Assembly (NCBI GenBank): GCA_004357415.1
Contig: SMVY01000158.1
Span: forward strand, 1-29,694
Source of the DNA: Gemmatimonadota bacterium
Lineage (GTDB): Bacteria; Gemmatimonadota; Gemmatimonadetes; Gemmatimonadales; GWC2-71-9
Direction: 5' to 3'
Length of the DNA stretch: 29,694 nt
Shown: positions 1 to 6,600 of the stretch, in pieces
Position numbering within the stretch: position 1 is the stretch's first letter
Layout: the number at the start of each line of letters is the position of its first letter
Position numbers and translations under genes: made by a program
The notes under the pieces: generated by a model
What the model saw: the letters and a program-made list of their open reading frames with translations, nothing else
Database searches by the model: none
What the model was told of the DNA's origin: nothing

Positions 1-213
1 TAGCATCTCGCGAGTAACAGTGCCGGGACCGGTGGCGCCTTTGGACTCGGCGAACTCGGCCATGCGGCGGATGTCCCGGGTGTAGCCCACCACGGTGTTG
101 GCGCTGTGGCCCGCCTCGAGAGAGAGATAGTCCTGGAACAGCTCGATGCCGAAACGGCGATCGCGCGCGGCTTGGGCGGCGCGCGGCGGGGGCTGCGGGG
201 GCGGTGGATTCAC
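1..213 (-). CDS. xerD/xerC: Xer-family site-specific tyrosine recombinase, N-terminal part (cut by window edge)
   Basis: The 71 visible residues form the start of a tyrosine recombinase. After a proline-rich leader (PPPPQPPP) comes the N-terminal SAM-like core-binding domain, with FQDYLSLEAGHSANTV followed by GYTRDIRRMAEFAESKG. This is the usual Xer pattern of 'FLxYLxxExGxSxNTxxxYxRDL'. In this family the protein resolves chromosome dimers at dif sites. The catalytic C-terminal domain (R-K-H-R-H-Y) lies outside the window, so activity and the XerC/XerD distinction cannot be judged. The GTG start at 213-211 overlaps the TGA of the upstream DedA-TerB gene by four bases (GTGA), which implies translational coupling. 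The proline-rich leader is unusual for Xer; an internal start is possible, but none is visible before the conserved domain. Confidence 0.8.
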   Translation of the reverse strand, partial: MNPPPPQPPPRAAQAARDRRFGIELFQDYLSLEAGHSANTVVGYTRDIRRMAEFAESKGATGPGTVTREML

Positions 214-1238
214 TGCTGACCACCGTCTATTGGATCTAGCCGTGGGGCTTCGGGCCAGGAGTCGCCAGCGACCTGAGTGGCTTCCTGAGGATCGATGCCC
301 AACAGCGCCGCCGCTCGACCAAGGAGCCGCTCCTGGTGAGCGCCGGGGGGCCCGTCGCGCAGCGCGGCCCGCCACATCCGGCGCAGGAGGTCGAGCCGCT
401 GGCCCTGGCTGAAGCGGGCTGTCAGGCGGTCCGCCTGGGCATGGAGATCCGCCGGTGATGCTCCCCGGGGCCGTTCGAGGTCCCAGCGATCGGTCAGGTG
501 GGCCTCGACCAAGCGGCGTTCCTCCGGCTCGAGCACCTCGTCGGCATATACCAGTTCCAGCACCAACGCGGCCGCCGCCCGCAGTGCCGGATCGCGCTTG
601 ACGTGGGGTCCGTGGGCTTCCTTATCCAGAGCCAGCTCGAGCTGGAGCCACAGGTAGCGCCTCCGTTCGCGCCGCCGACGCATGAAGGCGATTGCCACTG
701 CGGCGATCACCACCACCCCAACCACGGCCATGGCCCGATTCACTCCCGCAAGCCACCGGACGATGGTATCCCACTCGGCGCCGACGCGGGCGGCGAGGAG
801 CGTGATGGCGCCGTACCAGATACCCGATGCCAGACAGATGGGAATCAGCGCCCGGGAAGGTTGCAACCTCACCAGGCCGGCGAAAGCCGGGACGATGGCG
901 CGAACGCCGGGGAGGAACCGGGCGAGAAGAATACCGGCGACTCCGAAGCGGGCATACTCTCGCTCGATGACCGCGATGCCTGCCGGGGTCACCAGGCGCC
1001 GGCCGATGGCGGTATCCATGAACGACCGCCCGTAGCGGAAGGTGGCCAAGTAGACAGCTACCGCCCCGGCACAGTTGGCGATCCAGACGGCCAGGAACAC
1101 TCCCAGCGGGCTGGTTAGCCCACGGTGTGACATGAAGGCGCCCAACGCCACCACGGTGTCCGCGGGGATGATCGGGACGACGTTCTCCAGCGCCGCCACC
1201 AGGGCGAGTACCGCGTAGACCGTGGTGCTGGGCAGCAA
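210..1238 (-). CDS. DedA/VTT-domain membrane protein fused to a C-terminal TerB-like domain
   Basis: Residues 1-190 are a DedA (VTT, SNARE-associated) integral membrane protein. They contain ENVVPIIPADTVVALGAF near the N terminus, the family re-entrant motif RFLPGVRAIVPAFAGL at about 107-122, and a last helix at about 169-186 followed by an Arg-rich cytoplasmic stop (RRRRERRR). DedA proteins are linked to lipid flipping (undecaprenyl phosphate, phosphatidylethanolamine) and envelope homeostasis; the substrate here is unknown. Residues about 215-315 are soluble and acidic (AAALVLELVYADEVLEPEERR), resembling TerB/tellurite-resistance helical domains. The canonical start at 1238 is TTG with no Shine-Dalgarno. 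The typical family N terminus (IAGFLDWLALLPS) continues upstream in frame to a CTG at 1268-1266, preceded by GGAGAG, and that is probably the true start. The CTG would overlap the ispF stop. DedA call sure; TerB call likely. Confidence 0.85.
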   Translation of the reverse strand: MLPSTTVYAVLALVAALENVVPIIPADTVVALGAFMSHRGLTSPLGVFLAVWIANCAGAVAVYLATFRYGRSFMDTAIGRRLVTPAGIAVIEREYARFGVAGILLARFLPGVRAIVPAFAGLVRLQPSRALIPICLASGIWYGAITLLAARVGAEWDTIVRWLAGVNRAMAVVGVVVIAAVAIAFMRRRRERRRYLWLQLELALDKEAHGPHVKRDPALRAAAALVLELVYADEVLEPEERRLVEAHLTDRWDLERPRGASPADLHAQADRLTARFSQGQRLDLLRRMWRAALRDGPPGAHQERLLGRAAALLGIDPQEATQVAGDSWPEAPRLDPIDGGQQ

Positions 1239-1264
1239 GGCCAGCCAGTCGAGAAACCCGGCGA

Positions 1265-1738
1265 TCAGCGACTCTCCAGGGTGGCAACGGCGATCACCGC
1301 CACACCTTCGCCCCGGCCGATGAAGCCCATGCCTTCATTGGTTTTCGCCTTGATGGATATGGTCCCCGCCTCGGCTGCCAAAGCCCCGGCCAACGCCTGG
1401 GCCATGGCGGCCGTGTGCGGACCGAGCTTGGGACGCTCGATGATGACGGTGATGTCGGCCTGGTGAAACACGAAGCCGCGATCCGCGACCTCCTGGTAGG
1501 CGGCACGGAGGAGTGCCAACGAATCGGCGCCCTGCCAGCGAGGGTCGGAGTCGGGGAACAGGCTGCCGATGTTCCCGGCGGCCGCGGCGCCCAGGATGGC
1601 GTCGATCAGCGCGTGGGCAACCGCATCGGCATCGGAATGCCCGGCGAGCCCCTTGTCGAACGGGATGGTCTGGCCGCCGAGGATCAGAGGACGGTCGGAG
1701 ACGAACTTGTGAGAGTCGTAGCCTATCCCAACCCTCAT
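1265..1738 (-). CDS. ispF: 2-C-methyl-D-erythritol 2,4-cyclodiphosphate synthase IspF
   Basis: IspF cyclises 4-diphosphocytidyl-2-C-methylerythritol 2-phosphate to MEcPP, releasing CMP, in the cytosolic MEP route to isoprenoids. The 157-residue length is normal. The N terminus MRVGIGYDSHKF supplies metal ligands D8 and H10, and GHSDADAVAHAL supplies H42 plus the conserved H34-S35 loop. The C-terminal part has SIKAKTNEGMGFIGRGEGV, the family hallmark near the CDP/MEcPP site. The ATG at 1738 is chosen because it gives the canonical start; the frame stays open further upstream, but only through the GC-rich repeat region. IspD is not adjacent. The stop codon lies inside the presumed start of the DedA gene. 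The products feed, among others, the isoprenoid tail of menaquinone, whose head-group genes sit just upstream. Confidence 0.97.
   Translation of the reverse strand: MRVGIGYDSHKFVSDRPLILGGQTIPFDKGLAGHSDADAVAHALIDAILGAAAAGNIGSLFPDSDPRWQGADSLALLRAAYQEVADRGFVFHQADITVIIERPKLGPHTAAMAQALAGALAAEAGTISIKAKTNEGMGFIGRGEGVAVIAVATLESR
1272..1277 (-). promoter_or_regulatory. Ribosome binding site for a probable CTG start of the DedA-TerB gene
   Basis: GGAGAG on the minus strand ends three bases before CTG at 1268-1266 (GGAG to CTG spacing five bases). The CTG is in frame with the DedA protein and shares four bases with the ispF stop (CTGA), copying the ATGA/GTGA junctions elsewhere in the window. The alternative TTG at 1238 has no comparable site. 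Confidence 0.45.
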
Positions 1739-1756
1739 TTCGACCGCCGCGGGGCC

Positions 1757-1844
1757 GCGGGGCGGCGGGGCGGCGGGGCGGTTTGCGGGGCAGCACGGTG
1801 ATCCCAAGAATATCGAGAACCGCCCCGCAGCCCCGCAGCCCCGC
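1757..1844 (-). repeat. Long GC-rich inverted repeat built of 8-nt units between mqnC and ispF
   Basis: The 115-bp gap between mqnC and ispF holds two 27-base arms, 1757-1783 and 1818-1844, complementary at 25 of 27 positions with a 34-base loop. Each arm is itself a tandem of 8-nt units (CGGCGGGG on one side, CCCCGCAG on the other, plus strand). The two mismatches are the positions where the arms' units differ (CGG against CTG). The inner end GCGGGGCGGTT/AACCGCCCCGC is perfect. Transcribed RNA would fold into a very stable stem. No U-tract follows on the minus strand, so it is not a textbook intrinsic terminator; transcript stabilisation, attenuation or a REP-like role are alternatives. Confidence 0.75.
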
Positions 1845-1853
1845 AGCCCCGCA

Positions 1854-2921
1854 TCATACCGCTACCGTCTCGTGCTCTATGATGCTGTAGTCCTGCCTCC
1901 GCCGCTTGGGTTCATACCCGGCATCCCTGATAATCCGTTCCATCTCGGCGAGGGTGACATCGTGGGTAGTGCCGGCGGCCGACACTACGTTTTCTTCCAT
2001 CATGAGGCTGCCGTAGTCGTTGGCCCCGAATCGCAGCGCCACCTGGCCCACCTTGTGCCCCATGGTGACCCACGACGACTGGACGTTGGGGATGTTGTGG
2101 CAGATTATGCGGCCGATGGCGTTGGTCCGCAGGTAGGCCACGGCGTCGGTCTTGGGGATGTGGGCCAATTCGGTGCCTTCGGGTTGCAGCGGCCAGCAGA
2201 TGAAGGCGGTAAAACCACCGCTATCGGTTTGCACGTCCCGGATCTTGAGGAGGTGTTCGATGCGGTCGGCATCGGACTCTACCATGCCGTACATCATGGT
2301 GACGGATGTTTTCATTCCTTGACGATGGGCCTCCTCCTGCACGCCCAGCCAGTCGTCGGTCATCGCTTTCTTGCCGGCGACCTGGCGGCGCACTTCGTCG
2401 ACCAGGATCTCACCCCCGCCACCGGGAATGGAATCGAGCCCCGCGGCCTTCAGTTGACCGATGACATCGGCGACGCTCAGGCGGAACCGCTCGCCGAAGA
2501 ACACCACCTCCGAAGGCGAGAAGCCATGGATGTGGATGGGGTGGTGTTCCTTGATGTATCGCATGAGGTCTAGATACCACTCGAAGGGGATGTACGGATT
2601 GTGCCCCCCTTGCAGGAGAATCTGTACGCCACCCAGCGCCTTGCATTCGTCGATCTTGGCGCCGATTTCCTCGAAGCTCAGGACGTAGCCTTCGAGATCC
2701 TTGGGCCGCCGGTAAAAAGCGCAGAACGAACAGTCGGCCACACACACGTTGGTGTAGTTGATGTTTCGATCGATGATGTAGGTGACCACGTTCTCGGGAT
2801 GGTGCCGCCAGCGGATCTCGTCCGCCAGGCCGCCCAACTCCAGCAGACTGGCCCGCTGATACAGGTCGAGGTACTCCTTGAACTCCGCCGATTGCCGATC
2901 TACCTGGTGGCTCATCGTCAT
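1854..2921 (-). CDS. mqnC: Cyclic dehypoxanthinyl futalosine synthase MqnC (radical SAM)
   Basis: MqnC is the radical SAM enzyme that cyclises dehypoxanthine futalosine to its cyclic form in the futalosine pathway of menaquinone synthesis. The 355-residue protein carries the cluster motif CVADCSFC (C60, C64, C67; CX3CX2C), followed by AFYRRPKDLEGYVLSFEEI. Further family features are LQGGHNPYIPFEWY, SIPGGGGEILVDEVR and TSVTMMYGM. The start ATG at 2921-2919 overlaps the mqnA stop by four bases (ATGA); a second ATG lies two codons in. The open frame continues far upstream through mqnA, but that stretch is antisense-quality sequence and is not part of the protein. It follows mqnE and mqnA as the last gene of a three-gene operon, and a strong hairpin lies just downstream. 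MqnB-type and MqnD enzymes are not in this window. Confidence 0.97.
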   Translation of the reverse strand: MTMSHQVDRQSAEFKEYLDLYQRASLLELGGLADEIRWRHHPENVVTYIIDRNINYTNVCVADCSFCAFYRRPKDLEGYVLSFEEIGAKIDECKALGGVQILLQGGHNPYIPFEWYLDLMRYIKEHHPIHIHGFSPSEVVFFGERFRLSVADVIGQLKAAGLDSIPGGGGEILVDEVRRQVAGKKAMTDDWLGVQEEAHRQGMKTSVTMMYGMVESDADRIEHLLKIRDVQTDSGGFTAFICWPLQPEGTELAHIPKTDAVAYLRTNAIGRIICHNIPNVQSSWVTMGHKVGQVALRFGANDYGSLMMEENVVSAAGTTHDVTLAEMERIIRDAGYEPKRRRQDYSIIEHETVAV

Positions 2922-3739
2922 GCCGCCGTAATGAATGAAAGCGCGCCGTCGGGTACGGTGCCGTCCCGCACCAACCGGCTGAAGAATTCCGTGAGGCCCG
3001 CCAGATGGCGCTCGCCCAGGGCGTAGTCCAGATCGCCGAGGTACGCCCGGCACATTGCGGGATCGACGCCGGACTCGGCTGCGGCCTCCCCAGCCAACTC
3101 GTCGAGGTGCTGGAGCCCCCAGGCGCGCGACTCGAGCAGCGTGCGGTGGATCTCTCGCACGCTCGCCAGTGGTGCTTCGCGCCGGGCGGCCCACACGGCG
3201 AACACGAACGGCAGCCCGGTCCAGGCGTGCCACTCGGCTCCCAGGTCGTAGACGACTGGATAGCGCCCCGAGGCCCGCAACATCAAGGCGGCGTCGCCGA
3301 TGACCAGCACGGCGTCGTGGGGCATGCCATCGAGTGCGGCCAGATCCTGGGGCTCCGCCCTCACGGTGGCGAACCGTGGCTGAATGCTCCAACGGTGCCG
3401 GCACAGGAGTTCCAACAAGAGAACAGAGGTTCTCGACGAGGCCGATCGGAGGATAGTGGCACCCTCGAGTTCGCTGAGCGGCCGCCGGGAAAACAGCGCT
3501 ACGCTGTGGACGGGTCCGTCACACGAGATGGCCATGTCGGGCAACAATTGATAGGCGGCCGCGTTGCGGGCATACTCGACCACGGAAACGACGCTCACGT
3601 CGAGTTCGCCCGCGGCGAGGAGATCGTTGAGTTCGGCGGCCGTGGCCGTGATCATCTCACAACGCGCGGCAACGATGCCCCGGTCGATGGCCCGGTAGAT
3701 CGGGTAGCAGTTGATCCACGGAATACGACCCAGCCTCAC
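2918..3739 (-). CDS. mqnA: Chorismate dehydratase MqnA
   Basis: MqnA dehydrates chorismate to 3-[(1-carboxyvinyl)oxy]benzoate, the entry step of futalosine-dependent menaquinone synthesis. The 273-residue protein has the typical N terminus RLGRIPWINCYPIYRAID and the periplasmic-binding-protein-like fold signatures of the family: LLAAGELDVSVVSVVEYARN, then a phosphate-loop-like SSRTSVLLLELLCRH, and VLVIGDAALM. No signal peptide is present, so it is cytosolic. The GTG start at 3739-3737 overlaps the TGA of mqnE (GTGA), and its own TGA overlaps mqnC (ATGA), so the three genes are translationally coupled. Its product is the direct substrate of MqnE next door, which makes the assignment firm. Confidence 0.95.
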   Translation of the reverse strand: MRLGRIPWINCYPIYRAIDRGIVAARCEMITATAAELNDLLAAGELDVSVVSVVEYARNAAAYQLLPDMAISCDGPVHSVALFSRRPLSELEGATILRSASSRTSVLLLELLCRHRWSIQPRFATVRAEPQDLAALDGMPHDAVLVIGDAALMLRASGRYPVVYDLGAEWHAWTGLPFVFAVWAARREAPLASVREIHRTLLESRAWGLQHLDELAGEAAAESGVDPAMCRAYLGDLDYALGERHLAGLTEFFSRLVRDGTVPDGALSFITAA

Positions 3740-4914
3740 GCGACCCCCACCACCCCGGCACCGCCGTTGTCAGGAACCGCGACATCCTCGAATGTTTCCC
3801 GGACCACCTGATACAGGCTGTCCCGCTCGACCGGCTTTCGGGCTGCCCGGCGGATGAGGTCCACCAGGTCGTGGTACTGCATGTGCATCTGGGTGGTGGC
3901 ACCGGCCTCGTGATACACCCGCTCGTACACCACGGTGCCCTCTACGTCGTCGCAGCCGAAGCTGAGAACGATTTGGGCCATGGCCGGCGTCACCATGGGC
4001 CAGTGGGTCTTCACGTGCGGAATATTGTCGAGCACTAAACGCCCCACGGCGATGTTCTTGAGATCCTCATACCCGGTGGTGGCGGATCCCTCGCGGCCGA
4101 GTTCCCGGCCGAGGGCGTTGTGATCCGGGTGATACGCCAGGGGGATGTAGGTTAGGAAGCCGCCGGTATCGTCCTGCAGATCGCGCAACATGATGAGATG
4201 GGCGATCCGATCGTCGACGGTCTCCACGTGTCCGTACAGCATGGTGCAGTTGGATGGAATCCCCATGCGGTGCGCCGTCCGGTGGACTTCGATCCATTCC
4301 TCGCCCGAGAGTTTGCGCTCGGCGATGGTGAACCTGACCGCGGGACCGAACACCTCGGCGCCACCTCCGGGGAGGCTGGTCAACCCCGCCTCCCGCAAGG
4401 CACCAAGCACGTCCTCGATGGAGCTCTTTTCGATCCGCGCCAGATGGGCGATCTCGACGGCGGTCAGCGCCTTGATCGAGACGCCCGGGTGCCGCTCCTT
4501 GAGCCCGCGGATCATGTCAGTGTAGTACTCTAGGCGCAGCTTGGGATGCAACCCACCGACAATGTGAAATTCCCGGGTGGGCATGCCGTGGGCCTGGCTC
4601 GCTTCCTCGAACACCTCCTCCAACGTCCGAGTGTAGGCTCCCTCTTCCTTGGGAATCCGTGCGAAGGAACAGAAGGAGCAGGTGTTGCGCAGGATACAGA
4701 CGTTGGTGGGATTGATGTGCTGATTGGCCGAGAAGAACACCCGGCGGCCGTTGCTCCGCTGATTGGCGAAATCGGCGATGGCGCCGAGACCGAGAATGTC
4801 GCCCGTGCCGTACAGTACCGCGGCGTCGGTGGCATCGAGTCGCTCTTCGGCCAGCACCTTCTCCGCGATGGGACGCAACGCGGCATCGCGTAGGGCCGCA
4901 GGGTCGAGGGTCAT
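3736..4914 (-). CDS. mqnE: Aminodeoxyfutalosine synthase MqnE (radical SAM)
   Basis: MqnE uses radical SAM chemistry to join the adenosyl group of S-adenosylmethionine to the MqnA product, giving 6-amino-6-deoxyfutalosine. It is 392 residues, first gene of the mqnE-mqnA-mqnC operon. After an N-terminal helical region comes HINPTNVCILRNTCSFCSFA, where the cysteines C73, C79 and C82 have CX5CX2C spacing; the usual radical SAM spacing is CX3CX2C. The rest is typical: EFHIVGGLHPKLRLEYYTDM, SLPGGGAEVF, and SNCTMLYGHVET. The ATG at 4914 has GGAG five bases upstream. The call over MqnC or a cofactor F420-type enzyme rests on the HINPTN/EEGAYT region and on the neighbours. The base directly under question is only the cysteine spacing, which I re-read from the DNA and confirm. 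Confidence 0.94.
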   Translation of the reverse strand: MTLDPAALRDAALRPIAEKVLAEERLDATDAAVLYGTGDILGLGAIADFANQRSNGRRVFFSANQHINPTNVCILRNTCSFCSFARIPKEEGAYTRTLEEVFEEASQAHGMPTREFHIVGGLHPKLRLEYYTDMIRGLKERHPGVSIKALTAVEIAHLARIEKSSIEDVLGALREAGLTSLPGGGAEVFGPAVRFTIAERKLSGEEWIEVHRTAHRMGIPSNCTMLYGHVETVDDRIAHLIMLRDLQDDTGGFLTYIPLAYHPDHNALGRELGREGSATTGYEDLKNIAVGRLVLDNIPHVKTHWPMVTPAMAQIVLSFGCDDVEGTVVYERVYHEAGATTQMHMQYHDLVDLIRRAARKPVERDSLYQVVRETFEDVAVPDNGGAGVVGVA

Positions 4915-4962
4915 ACCAGCTCCATCAGTGTCGTCAACGTCAAGGGACGATGGAACTTATAT

Positions 4963-5038
4963 GGCAGGGCGGTAGGGCGGTAGGGTGGTAAGGCAGTAGG
5001 ACAGGCGGTCAGAGGGACTGGGCGGTCAGTCGGACAGG
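4963..5038. repeat. Degenerate 8-nt tandem repeat array between fabF and mqnE
   Basis: The 171-bp gap 4915-5085 is the largest in the window. From 4963 the plus strand reads as successive octamers GGCAGGGC, GGTAGGGC, GGTAGGGT, GGTAAGGC, AGTAGGAC, decaying into longer direct repeats: GGCGGTCAG at 5004 and 5021, GGACAGG at 4999 and 5032. The unit resembles the CGGCGGGG octamers in the mqnC-ispF gap. No coding frame is supported. On the minus strand, TATAAG at 4961-4956 next to the array could be a -10 box for mqnE, but no -35 is visible 16-18 bases upstream. Confidence 0.7.
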
Positions 5039-5068
5039 TCTGCCCCCGCTGCTCTCGCTGCCCTCGCC

Positions 5069-5098
5069 GGGCCCGCCAGGGCCCATCAGGGCCCCATC
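5069..5098. repeat. Three GGGCCC palindromes at exact 10-bp intervals spanning the fabF stop codon
   Basis: GGGCCC occurs at 5069, 5079 and 5089 inside 10-bp units (gggcccgcca, gggcccatca, gggccccatc). The last two flank the fabF stop, so the fabF mRNA can form a GGGCCC-TGAT-GGGCCC hairpin with the stop codon in the loop. No U-tract follows. The final Gly-Pro of FabF is encoded by one copy. It may act in termination or transcript protection; the function is inferred only. Confidence 0.6.
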
Positions 5099-6321
5099 AC
5101 CGCCAAAGTCACGTTGTGGCCGCCGAAGCCGAAGGAATTCGATAGGGCCACTTTGACGTCGCGCTCGACCATGCCGCCGGCGGCGGAGTCGAGATCGCAA
5201 TCGGGGTCGAAGGTGAACTGGTTTATGGTCGGCGGAATCTTCCCCCTGGTGACGACCAGAAGGGACACGATGAATTCAAAGGCTCCCGCCCCGCCGAGGA
5301 GGTGCCCGGTCATCGACTTGGTGGAGCCGAAGATCAGATCCCTGGCACGATCGCCGAACACGCTCTTGACGGCCCGAGTCTCGGCTACGTCTCCCACCGG
5401 GGTGGACGTGCCGTGGGCGTTGATGTAGCCCACGTCGGCCAGATCGATGTTGCCGTCGGCCAGGCACTCTTGGATGGCCTTGGCCGCGCCCTCGCCGCCG
5501 GGCGGCGGGGAGGTGATGTGATAGGCGTCGCCGCTCAGGCCGTAGCCGATGATCTCGCCCAGAATGGTTGCACCCCTGGCTTCGGCGTGTTCGAGACTCT
5601 CGAGTACCACGATAGCTCCGCCGTCGGCCAAGACGAAGCCGTCACGGTCCTTGTCGAATGGGCGGCTGGCGGTGGTGGGGTCGTCGTTGCGGAACGACAG
5701 CGCTTTCATGTTGGCGAAGGCCGTGACGGTGAGGCCGGTGATGGCGGCTTCCGATCCGCCGGCGACCATGGCATCGGCGGCGCCCCGGCGGATGAGGTCG
5801 TACGACTGGCCGATGGCGTTGGCCGAAGAGGCGCAGGCCGACACGGTGCAGAAGTTGGGGCCCTTGAGACCGAACCGCATGGACACGAGACCGGCAGCCA
5901 TGTCCGGAATGAACATGGGAACGAAGAACGGTGAGACGCGATCGGGGCCTTCTGTGATGTAGGCTCTGCAGTTGTCCTCGTAGGTCTGCATGCCGCCGAT
6001 ACCGCTGCCGATGATGACCCCGGTGCGGTCCGGGTCGGGGAAGCCGGCGTTCAGTCCCGCGTGATCTACCGCCTGTTGGGCGGCGGCGATGGCGTACTGG
6101 ACGAACTTGTCGTAACGCCGGACTTCTTTTCGGCTGATGTAGGCCTGGGCGTCGAAGTCCTTGATCTCGCAGGCGAACCGGACCTTGAGGTTGGAGGCAT
6201 CGAATTTGGTGATGGCGGCCGCACCCGAGCGCCCATCGAGCAGCGCCAACCACGCCTCATCGACGGTGTTACCGACCGGGCTGATGGTTCCCAGCCCGGT
6301 CACGACCACTCTGCGACTCAC
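5086..6321 (-). CDS. fabF: Beta-ketoacyl-ACP synthase II FabF
   Basis: FabF performs the condensing step of fatty-acid elongation, joining malonyl-ACP to acyl-ACP in the cytosol. The 411-residue thiolase-fold protein has its catalytic Cys at 163 (TVSACASSANAIG), His at 303 (NAHGTSTPVGD), Lys at 335 and His at 340 (GSTKSMTGHLLGGAG), the same positions as in the Escherichia coli enzyme. The C terminus carries SNSFGFGGHNVTL. The Cys-His-His triad with an intact Lys argues for FabF/FabB rather than a chain-length factor. The GTG start at 6321 follows the acpP stop directly (TAG then GTG) with no clear ribosome site of its own, so it is probably translated by coupling to acpP. It is the last gene of the fab operon; a cluster of GGGCCC palindromes covers its stop codon. 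Confidence 0.98.
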   Translation of the reverse strand: MSRRVVVTGLGTISPVGNTVDEAWLALLDGRSGAAAITKFDASNLKVRFACEIKDFDAQAYISRKEVRRYDKFVQYAIAAAQQAVDHAGLNAGFPDPDRTGVIIGSGIGGMQTYEDNCRAYITEGPDRVSPFFVPMFIPDMAAGLVSMRFGLKGPNFCTVSACASSANAIGQSYDLIRRGAADAMVAGGSEAAITGLTVTAFANMKALSFRNDDPTTASRPFDKDRDGFVLADGGAIVVLESLEHAEARGATILGEIIGYGLSGDAYHITSPPPGGEGAAKAIQECLADGNIDLADVGYINAHGTSTPVGDVAETRAVKSVFGDRARDLIFGSTKSMTGHLLGGAGAFEFIVSLLVVTRGKIPPTINQFTFDPDCDLDSAAGGMVERDVKVALSNSFGFGGHNVTLAVMGP

Positions 6322-6564
6322 CTATTCGCCGGTTTTTTCGTGGAGATACTTCAGTGCATCACCGACGGTCCGAAGCTGCTCGGCTTCCTCGTCGGGAATG
6401 TCGATGTCAAATTCCTTCTCGAACGCCATCACCAGTTCGACCGTGTCGAGACTGTCGGCTCCCAAGTCGTCCATGAAGCTGGCCTCGTCGGTGAGCTTGT
6501 CACGCTCGACCCCGAGTTCCTCGACGATGATATCCTTGACCTTCTCTTCCGTTACTTCAGCCAT
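6322..6564 (-). CDS. acpP: Acyl carrier protein AcpP
   Basis: This is an 80-residue acidic helical protein that carries growing acyl chains on a 4'-phosphopantetheine arm. The attachment serine is S38 in the canonical GADSLDTVELVMAFE motif. The length and the small, highly acidic composition (EEKVKDIIVEELGVERDKL) are typical of the fatty-acid-synthesis ACP rather than a polyketide carrier domain. The ATG at 6564 is preceded by AAGGGTG about eight bases upstream. It sits between fabG and fabF, the standard order, with a 36-base gap to fabG and no gap to fabF. No terminator is visible on either side. Confidence 0.98.
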   Translation of the reverse strand: MAEVTEEKVKDIIVEELGVERDKLTDEASFMDDLGADSLDTVELVMAFEKEFDIDIPDEEAEQLRTVGDALKYLHEKTGE

Positions 6565-6600
6565 TTGGTGTCACCCTTCAGCGAGGTTGAACGTGTAATC

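Noticed and set aside
622..1287. A second minus-strand frame of 221 codons inside the DedA gene
   Set aside because: It is Arg/Gly/His-rich and out of frame with a protein that matches DedA throughout, so it is neither a gene nor evidence of a frameshift.
1750..1855. Octamer repeats considered as a CRISPR array
   Set aside because: The unit is only eight bases, there are no spacers of regular length, and no cas genes are present.
2922..3404. In-frame upstream extension of mqnC through mqnA
   Set aside because: mqnC has its normal N terminus at the ATGA junction with mqnA; the extension is an out-of-frame reading of mqnA. Similar extensions of fabH, nuoF, nuoH, nuoI, nuoJ and nuoK were rejected for the same reason.
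4931..4961. Promoter for mqnE from TTGACG motifs or TATAAG
   Set aside because: The TTGACG copies have no -10 at the right distance, and TATAAG has no -35 box 16-18 bases upstream. A promoter probably exists here, but I cannot place it.
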